This document shows, one piece after another, positions 20,165-30,444 of a DNA stretch of 64,000 bases. Position 1 is the first letter of the stretch; each line of letters opens with the position of its first letter. The translations under genes and the position numbers were made by a program. The stretch comes from Pararge aegeria (Eukaryota; Arthropoda; Insecta; Lepidoptera; Nymphalidae), in the NCBI RefSeq assembly GCF_905163445.1, contig NC_053205.1, positions 5,045,001-5,109,000 of the forward strand, given 5' to 3'. The notes beneath the pieces are model-generated. The model searched no databases. It was given only the letters and a program-made list of their open reading frames with translations, and was not told where the DNA came from.

Positions 20165-21800
20165 TCATGACACATGTGTCTCATTATAACATTCTAAACA
20201 GAATGCTTTTTCACACCTTTTGCACTCAGTGTGTACTTGCTTCGCTTTTCTTGCCAATAATCCTTCATTTTTCAATTTGACATAGCACCCAGTGCATCTT
20301 TTTCGGACGAGTTGATTATTTGCCTTTCGAGGTATTTCTTGTAGAGAATGTCCAGAATTGCTAGAAGAAGCTATTGAAGATCTTGGAGAGCTACAGGAGA
20401 TTGAAGATCTTTGAGGTTGGTTACATTCTGTGGTAGATGCTGCAGGTCCAAGGAAATGTCGGACTAGATGTCCTTGGACTTGTAAAACTGTCAACTTAGG
20501 ACCGTCTGTCCTCTCGTTGAGGAGGATACTCGTTGTAGATGCATCTGCATCTACAACGAGTATTGATAATTGCGACTTGAAATAGCAAATCTATTGCTAT
20601 CTTCTTGTACCACGTTAAACTTTTACGTAACGGCGAATGAAAGGAAGCAAGTTGATCTGAAATATCAATGCCTTTTTTGGCATCAGGTTTCATAACGTCG
20701 CCGCGTTTGGTAGTGACGTTAGACATACCGTTTCCATGGCAGGTTGAGAAGTACCGCATAAATCAGTATTGCGACCTTTTAGATACTCAGCCAATGGCAA
20801 ACTGGTATAATAGTTGTCAGCGACAATAATACGACCTGCATCTAAAAGAGGCTCTGTGAGCTGTACCACTGTTGAACCAGGTTTATCAAGACCCTCTAAT
20901 TGATGCGAAATCCCGGAATAAATTTGGTAGGACCATGTGTAGCTATTTATTGTGCAGGCCTTATATATTTTCATACCGTAGCGATCTGTTTTGCCTGGGT
21001 TATAAGTTCTTATTAGCAACCTTCCATGAAATTTGACCATTGACTCATCGAAAATAATATCGGAAGGTGTATAAAGACCACGAAAATTGTTTACCATTTT
21101 ATGTATGAGTGGGTCTATTTTATGAGTGCTTTGTTCTCCAATGACTCCTATTTGGATTTCTGTAAAGTGCCAGCATCTTAGAATGGAGCTGAACCTGTTT
21201 TACGACATATTTATTCTGTGCATAAGAGGATTATAGTAAAGCACGTCTAATTTTCAGTAGTGCTCGATTGACGGCTTAGGATTGAGACCCATGTAGATTA
21301 TCACTCCAAAAAATGTTTTCAATTCCTCTCTTGTGACGTCTTTCCATCTCGCCATTCGACTAAATTGTTCGTAAGTTCGTAATTCTTTCTATAACGCAGC
21401 GTAATTATTGGTATGAATGACCATTACATCAATTAAATCATCAGGTGCAAAATAAGCATAAATTTTGGACAAACTAACTCGCCCATCTTCAGTAATTGCG
21501 TCGATGTTTTGTACACCGTGATTCTCTATAAACGTTTCCCTCCTTAAAGGCAAAACGTCCCTTTTCCATCGGGCATCGGATGGATAAGATGATGATGAAC
21601 TTGCTGGTGTGGGTGACGGACTCTCAGTACTTCTGCCTGCACTACTTGCTATAAAATCTGCAATTACCTCTGTATCCTCGCTTTGTTCATCTTCATCGTT
21701 GGGCTGATATTCTTCGTCACTTCCACCACTAAATGGTTCTTCCTCTGAAATTTCAAACTACCGCAATAATTCTTCATTTGTATATTTTCTCCTAGCCATT
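20165..21800 (-). pseudogene. piggyBac-like transposase (second element), broken
   Basis: Translation from 21800 gives MARRKYTNEELLR, an acidic N-terminal region, GVIIYMGLNPKPSIEHY, IIFDESMVKFHGRLLIRTYN (first D), RIIVADNYYTSLPLAEYLKG (second D), KKGIDISDQLASFHSPLRKS (third D region) and a C-terminal cysteine cluster (CTGCYVKLK, CKRCEKAFCLECY). Stops occur near 21760, 21385 and others; frames change near 20700 and 20495. No TTAA-flanked terminal repeats could be fixed. piggyBac enzymes cut and paste DNA at TTAA. Confidence 0.8.
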
Positions 21801-21809
21801 TTCTTGAAA

Positions 21810-22199
21810 AATATTAATTTATAACCACAAAAAGACCTTTTCCAATAAACTATCAATTATAACCTCAAATAAACATTCAATTTTCTGATCTAATTGTAGT
21901 TATGACAGTTGATTGACATTTGACGGATGATGTATTGTTATTGCCACTCAAAACTTCACTTGGGTGGGTGTGTTCACATATGACTCATTGAACGTGGTCA
22001 ATATAATTTATCGCCCTACGTTCATGAGTCACATGTGACTCAAAAATAAAATAACCGAAATAAAATTAGTTTATTCATTATAAATTACGAAAGTATTTTT
22101 TTATGATATTATAATGATTTTCTGTAGTGTAACAATAAAAAAAACCTGTGGACGTGGGGCATTATCAAAATGAGCTGTATGGGGACAGGGAAGTTGTTA
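21810..22199. other. 5' flank of the second piggyBac with an inverted motif pair
   Basis: TGACTCATTGAACG (about 21981) and CGTTCATGAGTCA (about 22019) form an imperfect inverted pair, and GTCACATGTGAC follows. These may be subterminal repeats of the piggyBac-like element. A possible faint extension of the polymerase (minus strand) lies at 22140-22199. Nothing else was recognised. Confidence 0.35.
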
Positions 22200-22752
22200 A
22201 AAAACTGTTCTTGTGTGGGAACTGACGTTAACTTTAAAGATTCAAACGAAGTCATAAAATCATAGGGACCTTTACGTTTTAAGTAACGAAGATCATCAAT
22301 ATTTTGAAAATTCCACTCAGTTCAGTAAAGTTTTCATCACTTAAATTTTTCCATAACGAGTCTATACTACATGACAAAAATTTCAAAGAATCAATGAACC
22401 TTAATTCAATCTTATTAAAACCTATTTGTATAATTTTTGAAAAAGAAATATATCGCTCTTTATTTTGGGGTATGACTTTTTCTTCACCCTCCGAAAAATG
22501 TAATGCATGAATATTTTCAGTGTATGAGGTAGATGGATTATTACCACAGCCTTGTATAGGATTTAAAAATGATTCATAATCTGCATAAATAACAAAAGGT
22601 ACTTTTAACTTCCTCTCATATTTATCAAACGTTAATTTAGCTCTCGCAGCGTTCGGTAAATCGGTTCGGATGTGATTACAATCATGTTGTTGATGAATTT
22701 TCAATTTAAAATTAGTTTCAAAGTAAAGCAGACAACCATCACAATTAATATA
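22200..22752 (-). pseudogene. Type-B DNA polymerase, zinc-finger and exonuclease-domain part
   Basis: From 22752: a C2H2-like finger (NCDGCLLYFETNFKLKIHQQ), DCNHIRTDLP, then KVPFVIYADYESFLNP, which has the D-x-E of the exonuclease-I motif, then LRFIDSLKFLSCSIDSLWKN. After a frame change near 22290 follows DDLRYLKRKGPYDFMTSFES. The order matches the N-terminal half of Polinton-like DNA polymerases. The catalytic polymerase region that should follow is missing until 19352. Confidence 0.75.
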
Positions 22753-22876
22753 TATTAATATTTAATATTTAAATATGTGTATCATGTTCCTGTTGAACTA
22801 TTACTAACAGAGGTTTACCGCTTGTTTGACCAACAATGGACGGTTTCACACATGGTAGACAATTTATCCAACAAGT

Positions 22877-23076
22877 CTATAACACTGTTATTTTTAATGA
22901 TTTAGCTTTTAACCAAAATTTCCCCGCCAAGTAGTATCTGCGAATGTTCAGTGGTTGCAGACACAGCTCGCTTTCCATAGCATGGATGGGTGCGGATTTT
23001 ATAAATCCTATTATTCTCATCGCTCGATTCTGTACCTTATCGAGCTTTTTAAGATAAAATTTCGCAGCGTTATTAA
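22877..23076 (-). pseudogene. Reverse transcriptase C-terminal end (distal piece)
   Basis: NAAKFYLKKLDKVQNRAMRI and LCLQPLNIRRYYLAGKFWLK are the region after the reverse transcriptase core in I/Jockey-group ORF2. The frame is continuous with that at 27570-27765 once the piggyBac is disregarded. No RNase H follows. The 3' end is at about 22760. Confidence 0.75.
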
Positions 23077-23095
23077 CCTTTGGTATGCCGGACGC
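23077..23095 (+). repeat. piggyBac left terminal inverted repeat
   Basis: CCTTTGGTATGCCGGACGC, preceded by TTAA. It matches the right end (27547-27565 on the minus strand) at most positions. Confidence 0.85.
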
Positions 23096-23394
23096 AGCCA
23101 TTTGACAATTACGCTATCTGCCGCGAAAAACAGAGTGATACGAACGCGCGGATCCGCGTTCCGGCAAAGCCATGTATATTTGTACAAAGGATGTTCCATT
23201 TTTTTTAATTTTTAAATTTTATTTTGTACTTTATTATTGTATCACCTACTGTAACTATTTTAGTTTAGAAATAAAACAATGTGAACTAAGTAGGTATAGT
23301 GGAATGGTTTTATTACAAAAACAAAAAATGCTACATAAATTCAAATCGACTCGAATCGATAAAGTTATTTTCATATTCATGAATGCATGTCTAT

Positions 23395-23687
23395 CATCAT
23401 CAGCCTTCGTTCTAAACGACTCCACTGCAGGAGCATGGCCTACCCAATCAGGATCATAATCCACCGCGCTGACCCAGTGCGTGTTGGTGGATATCACAAG
23501 TCCTCAAACTTGCTAGGTTCTTCGACTTGCTGGTTTCCTCACGATGTTTTCCTTCACCGTTTAAAGTCAGTGGTAATTTTTCTTAGAAAAATACGGACTT
23601 GAAAAATATCATTGGTCCGCGCCGGGATTTGAACCACGACCTCCCGTATGAGAGGCGAGCGCTCTACCGCTAGGCCACCACGACTTC
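23395..23687 (-). mobile_element. tRNA-derived SINE (lepidopteran type)
   Basis: Flanked by an 11-bp duplication TGCATGTCTAT (23384-23394 and 23688-23698). The head on the minus strand is tRNA-like: A box TGGCCTAGCGGTAGAGCG and B box GGTTCAAATCCCGGC. The body contains GGTGAAGGAAAACATCGTGA, GGAAACC and CACGCACTGGGTCAGCGCGG, a core that I know from SINEs spread across moths and butterflies. It would be transcribed by RNA polymerase III and moved by a partner LINE. It sits 7 bp beyond the piggyBac transposase stop codon. Confidence 0.85.
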
Positions 23688-23704
23688 TGCATGTCTATGT
23701 CTAT

Positions 23705-26356
23705 TCATAATTCGTGATAGGTACGCCAACATTGGCCTACACACAGGAACACTTTACACTGCGAGCAAATTATGTTTGTTTCCTTTCGTTGTTTGTTAGC
23801 TAGGCATTGCACACAACGTCCTCGTTTCTGGCGATTTTGACGTTTATTAGTCCGGTTTGTTGTGTCAACTGGTATGTAGTCTGGGACATGTCCATTACAG
23901 CTTCGACTGTTATCTCCGGACGACACACTGGTATTAGGCCTTATGCGCTGTATTTTATTATGTTCCTTACAGAGTGCATCTGCTAGAATTAAACGAAATT
24001 TCCTGTGACTGTAATTTGCTGCGCTGCGACATTTATGTATGATATAACTGTTTAGAATACTGCAGTTCAGCAGGCGCCGAAAAACTTTCAAATACCATTT
24101 TAGCCCTCGTTTTCGTTCTAATAAATACATGGAGAGCTTCTGGTCTTTTAAGTCCACGCCCCCCATGTATTTATTATAACTGTGGACTGCAATGGGTTTT
24201 TCGTAAGTGACTCCTGCTCGGCGGCCTGGAGCAGTTTCGGGCTTATGAAACGTAGATATTGTGGTCACAAGCTTGACATCTCTCCAAACCGTTACTGCTA
24301 CGTCACCACAGTGGCGAGAGACAATCTGCCCCCGCTGCAATTGTCTTTCGCTTAAGTTTTTGATATCTGACGGAGTGTCGACTCTTCGTCGATTTAACAC
24401 TCCGACAACGTCGGTGTGGTTATGCTTCAGGAACCGTGTAAGACTAACGGAATTAAAAAAATTGTCCATGTATAGACAATAGCCTTTTCCTAGATAATCT
24501 TCTATCAATTTGAGGACGACTTTTGAAGTTGCGCCAGTAAAGCCATGTATAGGTTCAGAATTTTCACCTTTACCTGCATATATGTATAATTTTACCAGAT
24601 ATCCGGTTTCCGCCTCACAGAGCTCATAAGTTTTAATACCGAATCGTGCTGCCTTAGAACGAATGCACTGAATCCAACTCAGGCGTCCCTTCCACAGCAG
24701 CAGCGACTCGTCAATACTTATGGCTCTGTGTGGGATATATATTTCTCCAAATTTTTTGTTGCAGTGTTCCACAATATTAACAACTTTAGATACCTTTCGC
24801 TCATACCCGCGAATATTAGGACCGAGTTCATCGTTGTCAACAAAATGTAAAAACCGTAACAGTAAGAGGAACCTGTTTTTGCTCATTAGCTTTCTAAATT
24901 CTGGCATGCCTAGTATGCCTGTAGTCCAGTACTCGTCAATTCTGCTTCTGTAGCATATTCCCATATAAATCATAATTCCGAAAAATTTGTATAACTCCTC
25001 TACTGTTGTGTCTTCCCACTGATAGAGACGGGATTTAGGTTTAATACCATCCTCGACTTCGGCGGCAGCAGCAATTTTTTGCCATGCGTAGTAGTTAGTT
25101 TCTTTGACAATTTTTTCCATTACAGACCTATCCCAGATGGATTTAAATATTTTAATTGGAGTATCTTCCTGCACTGTGGGTCCTGGCTGTACTTCAAATC
25201 TCTCTTCTGTACCAGTAAATTCTTCGAAATTTTGAGACCACGTGAAATCATAATTTAACATAACTTCCTCTTCCCCTCTTTCTTCTATTTCTTCCCCTTC
25301 TTCTTCTATTTCCAAAATCCTGCGTAAATCATTTTCATCAAGATCGTCTTCTTCGTCATCTTCACTTCCTGAATCGACTGCCAAAGCCTCAGCTAGTTCA
25401 GACGTCAGATATGTATTTACGACCTGAAAAACATGTCGGTAGAAATTAAGTTATTCTTATTGAATTAAGTTTAGGACAATTCCAATTTAGATAGATAGGA
25501 ATTATTGACATAGACAAATATTCTCTACTATAGATTTGACTTGGTATTACAATGGTATCCATGGCTTGTACTGACTAACCTCATGAGAGGGTATAGGTGA
25601 AACAGAATCGCTTTCATCTTCAAAATTTAACATTCTGAGTTGCTGCATCTCGTAAGACTCTCTTGCCACATTCCGCACTGGCTGCAAAAAAAGTTTGATT
25701 AATTACAATGTTACAAAATGTGCAAAAACGGATATAAAATGTAATTGTACAAATCAATACCAACCTCATTTGAGGGCCCAGGAACGTCAGGATCAGGTGA
25801 AAAATTTAAATCTACCCTCCTCCAAATTCGAGGTGCTTCAGAGGATTCTTCGACATTGGCTTTTGTTCTCAGTAATTGGCTGCCAACCTCATTTGAGGGC
25901 CCAGGAGCGTCAAGATCAGGTGAAGAATTTAAATCTAACCTCCTCCGGATTCGAGGTCGTTCAGAGGATTCTTCGACATTGGCTGTCGTTCTCAGTACCT
26001 ACAACGAACGAATATTAATGTAATGTAGAAATTTACACCTGGATTCGAAATAAAATGGTTTAAATAAAAAACCAAGAACCGACTTCATTGAAGTCTCCGC
26101 TTAAAAAATAATTATCAGCTGTTTCATCTCAATAGACACAAAATGTATGAAACAGCATCCCCTCTATTTAAAAAGTAATGGCATACATATGTGCAATACA
26201 TACATGTAATGATCCGGATAGGGATTTTTCCATATATACGGTTTTATCAGGTCGTGCATACAAAGAACCGTTGGGCGAAATCTGTATTTCCATACCCACA
26301 ATGGGTTGAGTTGCTTCCCACTCAGGTGGTGTAGTATTCCTCACATTTGATTCCAT
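23705..26356 (-). CDS. piggyBac transposase, four exons, 735 aa
   Basis: Exons 26356-26204, 25998-25765, 25681-25580 and 25423-23705 have GT/AG borders, all phase 0, and give one open frame from ATG (MESNVRNTTP) to the stop at 23705. Exon 2 is two imperfect copies of a 37-41-residue unit (ANVEESSE...RR.DLN.SPD...PGPSNE). Exon 4 starts acidic, then has the DDE_Tnp_1_7 domain with ISIDESLLLWKGR (D), LYMDNFFNSVSL (D) and NKYMGGVDLKDQ (D), and ends in a zinc cluster (RCVQCLANKQ, CSQCKVFLCVGQC). No stop or frameshift is visible. It would excise and insert DNA precisely at TTAA. Whether it still acts as a transposase or only persists within an intact element cannot be told here. Confidence 0.85.
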
Positions 26357-26561
26357 CTAGAAATAAATAAAATAACAGCAAATTGGGAGGTAAAATTATA
26401 ATGTAAGACATGAAGTCGAAATGTAAATAAATTACCTCTACAACATTTTGTATAGTCTTGCTTTGTCAAAGAATAAAACTAATTATATGTGAATTTTTTT
26501 ATTAGTTTTAAACAAATAACAGTAACCTTCTCATTGTAATACTTAATTAAATTTTTGTTAT

Positions 26562-26852
26562 TTAGAAATCAGCACAAATGTTACATTCGTCATTTGTGTA
26601 ATGTTCATATATGGCAAACATACAGTTTCGACACCAAAAATGTTTAGCGTGTAATATCATTTTAAAAGTACTTTTTTTGTCAGTCCGAAGACATAAATGT
26701 CGAGGCATTTTAGAATTCGTGCGTTTTTTACATATGAAACAAGCACTTAATTTTATAAAATGAGTCTCTTTCCAAGGCCATATAGCTTCACGAAGACATA
26801 GGCAATAATCTCCTTTGTTGAGATACTTATCAACATCTAGGTACACCACCAT
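26562..26852 (-). CDS. Unidentified 96-aa Cys-rich protein inside the piggyBac element
   Basis: ATG at 26852, MVVYLDVDKYLNKGDYCLCL. Cysteines are paired as CLC, CFIC, CRNC and CNIC with HLC and a final CADF, a spacing suggesting one or two zinc-binding folds, possibly RING-like; I do not recognise the family. It lies 205 bp upstream of the first transposase exon on the same strand. It could be an accessory gene, an unlinked captured exon, or a 5' exon of a longer gene. Codon use is AT-rich like its neighbours. Confidence 0.45.
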   Translation of the reverse strand: MVVYLDVDKYLNKGDYCLCLREAIWPWKETHFIKLSACFICKKRTNSKMPRHLCLRTDKKSTFKMILHAKHFWCRNCMFAIYEHYTNDECNICADF

Positions 26853-26856
26853 TATT

Positions 26857-27480
26857 TTATAACCTTGAAATTAAATTAATAAAATATTGTTAGGTTCAAT
26901 GCAAGATATCTCAAAATATTTTCTGGACAACTCAATAAAGTAAATAAACAAGTAAAGTGCGTGGTATAAATTTGAACACCCTGTACGTCTTAGCCGGAAC
27001 GCGGATCCGCGCTCAATATGCGGTAAGACTATCGAAAAACAAAGATTCTGAATAAACTATGAATTATGGACGAAAACACTTTGCAAATTGAAGATCTTGA
27101 CAAAAAAGTCTTCAAAACTATATATAACACGCACTCAGAATGAAAGAAATACAATAGTTATGAATAAATTTGAAAAAAAAAACTAACCGACAAATCGTTT
27201 ACTTCTAATTATTTTAGTAATTGCATAAATTTCTCATAAGATTTTATTGAAAACTATTCTAAATGAAAGAAATTATTGAAATAACACAAAAATATACTCA
27301 CTGTGTCCAGTAATTACAAAAAATCAAACACTTAGTTCTCAACGAAGTCGAGTATTCAGTGACACGAATGAACAAGTTTCTGAACTAAAGACAGGTATAA
27401 GAGAATTTGGTACATTCATTCATTCAAGGACGCAAGCGATTTTGACACTTCTGCATCGTTTTTATGAGAGAAAATTATAA
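26857..27480. other. piggyBac 5' region without recognised genes
   Basis: AT-rich DNA with one GCCGGAACGCGGATCCGCGC motif at 26993-27012 that recurs near both element ends. It presumably includes promoter sequence. No other feature was found. Confidence 0.4.
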
Positions 27481-27546
27481 AAAATTGTCTGCTGGTCGGA
27501 GAGCGTGGATCCACGTTCCGGCAGATAACTGCTTTGCGCTGATCCA

Positions 27547-27565
27547 CGTTCAGGCATACCAGAGG
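27547..27565 (-). repeat. piggyBac right terminal inverted repeat
   Basis: Minus strand CCTCTGGTATGCCTGAACG, followed on the plus strand by TTAA at 27566-27569. Confidence 0.85.
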
Positions 27566-27569
27566 TTAA

Positions 27570-28300
27570 ACAGACAACTACTGTAATCCATTCTACTTCT
27601 TGTGATAGAGATATAAAGTCTCCTTAGATGTTTAGGATGGACCCCCCAATTAGACCCCGTTAATACTTTAAAGATGTTTAGAAATTGTAGAACTTTTTGC
27701 GTAGTCTCGTTTATATGCTTACCCCAACGTAGAGAACGATCCAGCCACAACCCAAGGTATGTCACATTTTGGACAAGTTGAAGATCACAATTATTGACAC
27801 TTACGCGAACATCGCTTTGCCTTTAGAGAATAAGAATATTTTACTTTTAGTTGGGGAAATATCAAGACCTAGATTACTAACTAATTTATCAAATAACTTA
27901 AACGCTATTTGTAATTCATTTTGAGTGAGAGTAATATTTTTATCTGACAAGTAGAATACAAAATCGTCCGCAAATTGAGATAAATTTACATTCTGAATCT
28001 CGTGACATATCTGTATCGTTGCCACATTAAACAACAAAGGTGACAAGGGGTCTCCTTGTGCTAGTCCTAGAGATGTATTCTGCATACTTCTGAGGGCCCA
28101 ACAGGAATTTAAGACGACGTTCATTAAGGAAATTCCATAAGTAATCACATATCTTTGCGCCTACACCAAAATCATATAGAAGTTTTGAAAGCATTAATAT
28201 ATTGACGTTATTGTAGGCATTATTTATACCAACAAAGCAAGCGAGAGTACTCTCATTTCTGGAAAATCCAATTTGTATGCTAGACACCAACCGACTTAAA
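27570..28300 (-). pseudogene. Reverse transcriptase (I/Jockey group), proximal piece
   Basis: The sequence shows IQIGFSRNESTLACFVGINN and AYNNVNILMLSKLLYDFG, then SLGLAQGDPLSPLLFNVA, the catalytic QFADDFVFYLS, SPTKSKIFLFSKG and TYLGLWLDRSLRWGKHI. Frames change near 28030-28090 and near 27790. The first motif aspartate region appears as INNAYNNV, where D is replaced. The gene continues at 23076. Confidence 0.8.
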
Positions 28301-28503
28301 CTATCTTGACAAGATCTAACTTTCCGAAATCCGACTATAGCCTCTGAAAAAAAAATAGTTATGTTCGAAATACCATTCTAATCTTCTATTTAGCATTGAC
28401 TGAAACGTTTTGCATAAGCACGATATGAGAGAAATTGGTCTAAAGGATGCATTTAACTTAGGATCCTCGCCTGGCTTAGGGATTGGAACTATAGTTATTT
28501 CCC
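28301..28503. other. Decayed N-terminal reverse transcriptase region
   Basis: The minus strand still shows LSRSCQDSLSRLVSSIQIGF and pieces such as NFPKPGEDPKLNASFRPISL in broken frames, joining the endonuclease to the reverse transcriptase core. Confidence 0.5.
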
Positions 28504-29045
28504 TCAGGAGCCGACTCCTGCAATACTGTTCACAAGTTTAATGCGAGTTGATGACTTATTATTTAATGTAACAAAAGTACTATCAAACAAAGCATCACAT
28601 ATTTGAGTACCCCTATGATCCGTCTTATTAGACCAGTTTGAATGGTGGCCGTTGAAATCGCCTAATGTAAGACTATCTTTATCTACAATGGAGTCCCAAT
28701 CGCTCTGACTTGTTCGAATAGAAGGAGGACAATATACTGCGATAACATATTTGATATCCGGACAGTTATACATTCTAACATGCATGAGCTCAATACCCGT
28801 GTTACTGTAATTGGCAATTCGAACTGCTTGAGCTTTAATAGAATAATGCATAAAGACTGCAATGCCCCCATAACCATCCCCTCTATCTTTACGGTATACA
28901 TTGTATGCACTGATCTTTAAACTTGTTTCTGTGTCTAACCAAGTTTCGCATACAACGGCCATATGAATCTTTTCTTGATATAAAAAAGTGTTTAAATAGA
29001 TTTACCTTCTTAGTACTTTGAGCATTCCATTGAATTATCTTGAGT
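28504..29045 (-). pseudogene. Apurinic-type endonuclease domain of the retrotransposon ORF2
   Basis: The start reads KIIQWNAQSTKKVNLFKHF (the N motif), then after a frame change near 28970 AVVCETWLDTE (the E motif), DRGDGYGGIAVF, IKYVIAVYCPPS and LTLGDFNGHHSNW (the D-N motif). This enzyme nicks target DNA to prime reverse transcription. The frame stops at 28504. Confidence 0.8.
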
Positions 29046-29164
29046 ACTAGCCATCACTGTTATTGAAAAATTGTTTAATTAGGGCAAAACTAGGATATTA
29101 ATCTTCAAAAAAGGTTATAAACCATCTCCACGTAGTTCTAATTTCTTCCTCAAAGATTATTTCT

Positions 29165-29930
29165 TCATAAATAGTATATTAGCTCTTCTATCAAGCAACT
29201 CCGCACAAGTTCCTTTCGTTCCTGATTGGTTCTCTTCTTTTTGAGAAGGTTGATCTTCAGAGTTGGGTTCTCTAGTTCCATCGAAATCTGCCTCAAAGTC
29301 CTTACTTTTCTATCTTTTTTTCTTACTAGACTCACCTGTATGAGAGTATGTAGTCTTGGTTTTCTTTGTTTAATTGGTTTTGGCAGCTTCAGCATAACTT
29401 CTTCGAGGGATCGATTCCATAGATTCAGAAGCAGAGAGGTCAGTTTCACAAGCTGTGGCCTTCGAAAACTTATTTTGGGGCGGAGGAGACGGTGGTACAT
29501 ACATTGTAACGGCTTTGTTGTAGGTGACATCATGATTTCTCGGATTGTTTTCTCTTTTGTAAATATCGGACATAATTTACTCACGAGACATATGTTGACC
29601 GGTGCAGTTTGCACACTTAAATATCGTAGTTTCACAGTTATCATGATTGCCTCCACACTTGGGACAAATAGTATTTTTGCTAAACCGCCAACATTTTGAG
29701 CACTGAGTAACCGAAAATATATAAGATTCTATCCTCACCCTCACGTCATATACATATACATAGGCAGGCAAGTACGTACCTTTAAATCCTAGACGTACCG
29801 TTTCACTCGCTGACCATCCTTTCCCATCATCATTTCTTCTCATAAGTCTTTTAACTGATACTAACGGATGCTCTGTCTGAATATTTTCCATAATTTCTTC
29901 ATCAGATAGTTCGGTTTCAAAATTTTTTGT
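29165..29930 (-). pseudogene. Retrotransposon ORF1 (gag-like), 5'-truncated, fused to the DNA polymerase N-terminus
   Basis: The piece in the 29577-30395 frame begins about ELSDEEIMENIQTEHPLVSV, has VRLGFKGTYLPAYVYVYDVR and three zinc knuckles (CSKCWRFSKNTICPKC, CANCTGQH). After a stop at 29577 the C-terminal tail continues in other frames (29573-29165) with Ser/Pro- and Lys-rich sequence. The usual ORF1 N-terminus is absent; in its place, in frame, is sequence of the DNA polymerase gene. Confidence 0.7.
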
Positions 29931-30406
29931 TGTACAAAATCTCCTTGTAATAAAATTTACTTTTATTGTGGTATTCTCTTTTAAATCATTATCAAGCAAA
30001 TTGTATACAGTATTTTTAATTATGTTAAGAAAGTGCTCAGGAGTTTCGAATATAGAATTTGTTTTAGTAGAATTGGGGATTCTGTACGTTACTATCCGCC
30101 GTCCGGAAGCCGTTTCTATTAATTGAACATTATTTATGTTGGGATTTAAACTTAGAACATTTTTGCTATGAGTCTTGCTTTTAAGATGATTGGTATAATA
30201 TTTTCTGTTAACATATACTTTGCAGTTAGGGCATTCGATGGTATTATTGTTTGTAGAACTTACAGATGTAGTTGGTTCTTCCTGTATTGGGTTCGTTGTT
30301 ACCACCGCAGCAGATGTTGAAGGATCTTGAGAACATGGACGCTTACTCGAAGAATATTTTGTGACAGCAATTTTTCTTTTTACCACCTCCTCCACTTTGT
30401 CTTGAT
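29931..30406 (-). pseudogene. Type-B DNA polymerase N-terminal region
   Basis: The frame shows a C2H2-like finger (ECPNCKVYVNRKYYTNHLKS), a segment GRRIVTYRIPNSTKTNSIFE and a helical part (EHFLNIIKNTVYNLLDNDLK, TTIKVNFI). I recognise this order from the start of Polinton-type DNA polymerases in insects. A splice-acceptor-like TTTTCAG lies at 30407-30413. About 200 residues expected before the finger at 22752 are missing. Less certain than the other three polymerase pieces, but it lies on the same strand and in the right order. Confidence 0.5.
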
Positions 30407-30444
30407 CTGAAAATAATTAAAATTATAAAATCAAATAACATACC

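Larger units (their letters stand above)
23077..27565 (-). mobile_element. piggyBac transposon, apparently intact
   Basis: TTAA at 23073-23076 and 27566-27569 flank terminal repeats CCTTTGGTATGCC (left) and CCTCTGGTATGCC (right, minus strand). Subterminal copies of a GCGGATCCGCG-type motif lie at 23146-23165, 26993-27013 and 27501-27522. The element holds a four-exon transposase gene, an unidentified Cys-rich frame (26562-26852) and a SINE downstream of the gene. It interrupts the retrotransposon reverse transcriptase. Confidence 0.9.
22760..29930 (-). mobile_element. I/Jockey-group non-LTR retrotransposon, 5'-truncated, split by piggyBac
   Basis: ORF1 (29930-29165), endonuclease (29045-28504) and reverse transcriptase (28300-27570) run on the minus strand. 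The reverse transcriptase C-terminus continues at 23076-22877 on the far side of a TTAA-flanked piggyBac; codons on the two sides join without loss across the TTAA. The element sits between the first and second preserved parts of the DNA polymerase gene, so it was itself an insertion there. Several frameshifts show that it was old when or before piggyBac entered. Confidence 0.7.

Noticed and set aside
23610..23687. tRNA gene on the minus strand
   Set aside because: A and B boxes are present, but the stretch continues into a SINE body and is bounded by an 11-bp target duplication, so it is the head of a SINE.
29226..29699. 157-residue plus-strand protein
   Set aside because: It is antisense to the retrotransposon ORF1 C-terminal region and low in complexity; no independent evidence.
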